From Deltaproteobacteria bacterium (GTDB lineage Bacteria > Desulfobacterota > Binatia > Binatales > Binataceae): a stretch of DNA of 6,182 nucleotides. Made by a program: the position numbers and the translations under genes. The notes beneath the pieces were generated by a model. That model was not told the DNA's origin, made no database searches, and saw nothing but the letters and a program-made list of their open reading frames with translations. Shown here piece by piece: positions 5,874-6,182 of this stretch (positions are counted from its first letter, which is position 1; every line of letters starts with the position of its first letter). Where the stretch lies: NCBI GenBank assembly GCA_021786815.1, contig JAJYMR010000003.1, positions 1 through 6,182 on the forward strand, in the 5' to 3' direction.

Positions 5874-6182
5874 CGAAGTCGGTCGGTCAAAGCTGTCAGT
5901 TTATCCGTGTCGATATGATCGAACTCTCGGCTGATATGAAATATGGCAATGCCCATCACGAAGACTCCCACGAAGACGTCGAGCAAAATGCCGAGTTCCA
6001 CGAGAACCGGCAGTCGAAGAGCGACGGCGGCGCCGAAAGCGTAAACGCCATTTTCAAGAGCGAGATATCCGAGCACCTGAGTTAGAGCTTTTCGCCGGCT
6101 GACTATCACGATCATGCCCACCGCGCTGGTAAAAAAAGCGGCCGGCACGAGGAGCGACGATGGAGGCTGGATGGGAAGCTGT
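5870..6182 (-). CDS. hyfE: HyfE-like (NuoK-type) membrane subunit, 5' end outside the window
   Basis: The frame is open from the right edge to the TGA at 5870-5872, giving the last 103 residues of a protein that is usually a little over 200 residues. Three hydrophobic segments are visible. The pattern RRKALTQVLGYLALENGVYAFG followed by LPVLVELGILLDVFVGVFVM is typical of HyfE, whose C-terminal half resembles NuoK. Two membrane glutamates sit where NuoK has its proton-channel glutamates: LALENG (codon 6053-6055) and LVELG (codon 5996-5998). It would lie in the membrane arm between the NuoH-like subunit and the antiporter-like subunits. A GTG at 6148 lies in the frame but is internal: similarity continues upstream as LPIQPPSSLL to the edge. 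The stop overlaps the hyfF-like start as ATGA. Confidence 0.85.
   Translation of the reverse strand, partial: QLPIQPPSSLLVPAAFFTSAVGMIVIVSRRKALTQVLGYLALENGVYAFGAAVALRLPVLVELGILLDVFVGVFVMGIAIFHISREFDHIDTDKLTALTDRLR

Noticed and set aside
2126..6182. Interpretation as a functional Hyf/Hyc hydrogenase or formate hydrogenlyase
   Set aside because: The large subunit lacks all four Ni-Fe ligand cysteines, and no formate dehydrogenase or maturation gene is in the window.
2126..6182. Interpretation as a part of canonical respiratory complex I (nuo operon)
   Set aside because: The small subunit has the hydrogenase-type C-x2-C pair and a fused ferredoxin. The gene order hyfE-F-G-I and the HyfE-like subunit are of Hyf type, not nuo type.
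1..6182. CRISPR array, tRNA, rRNA or riboswitch
   Set aside because: No regularly spaced repeats, cloverleaf or conserved riboswitch core was seen on reading either strand.

Overview
The window has two very different parts. The right two thirds (2126 to the right edge, all on the minus strand) is the 3' part of an operon for a membrane-bound complex related to the Hyf/Hyc (group 4) [NiFe] hydrogenases and to respiratory complex I. The left third (1 to about 1911) is plus-strand genomic debris: a truncated lipoprotein gene, a chimera of two insertion-sequence remnants, and a frameshifted piece of an RND efflux permease. GC content is fairly high throughout. A lipobox protein and an RND permease suggest a Gram-negative (diderm) bacterium. 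The phylum cannot be fixed from sequence alone; Ehr-type complexes occur in several lineages.

The operon reads right to left. It starts with a hyfE-like NuoK-type membrane subunit whose start lies beyond the right edge. Next is a hyfF-like NuoN/L-type proton-channel subunit, which overlaps hyfE by ATGA. Then comes a 500-residue NuoC+NuoD/HyfG-like large subunit, and last a protein that fuses a two-cluster ferredoxin to a HyfI/NuoB-like small subunit. Genes overlap or are separated by only a few bases, so they are almost certainly co-transcribed and translationally coupled. The electron chain (two ferredoxin clusters plus the proximal N2-like cluster) and the proton-channel residues are all intact.

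The central observation concerns the large subunit. It keeps the fold and the hallmark GPVHAGIIEPGHF segment, but has none of the four cysteines that hold the Ni-Fe centre: the first CxxC is replaced by S-G-D-T and the second by a DFPLCNKSF-type ending. This matches the described energy-converting hydrogenase-related (Ehr) class. The complex should therefore be a ferredoxin- or quinone-linked ion pump of unknown substrate, not a hydrogenase.

In the left part, a lipoprotein reading frame stops just before the apparent left end of an IS481-family element. Only 38 codons of that transposase remain before the sequence switches, at 460/461, into an IS110-family transposase lacking its own first codons and 5' flank. 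After the IS110 frame come a hairpin with a TTCG loop, an RND permease remnant broken by a frameshift, and about 210 bases with no recognised gene before the end of the operon. No tRNA, rRNA or CRISPR array was seen.
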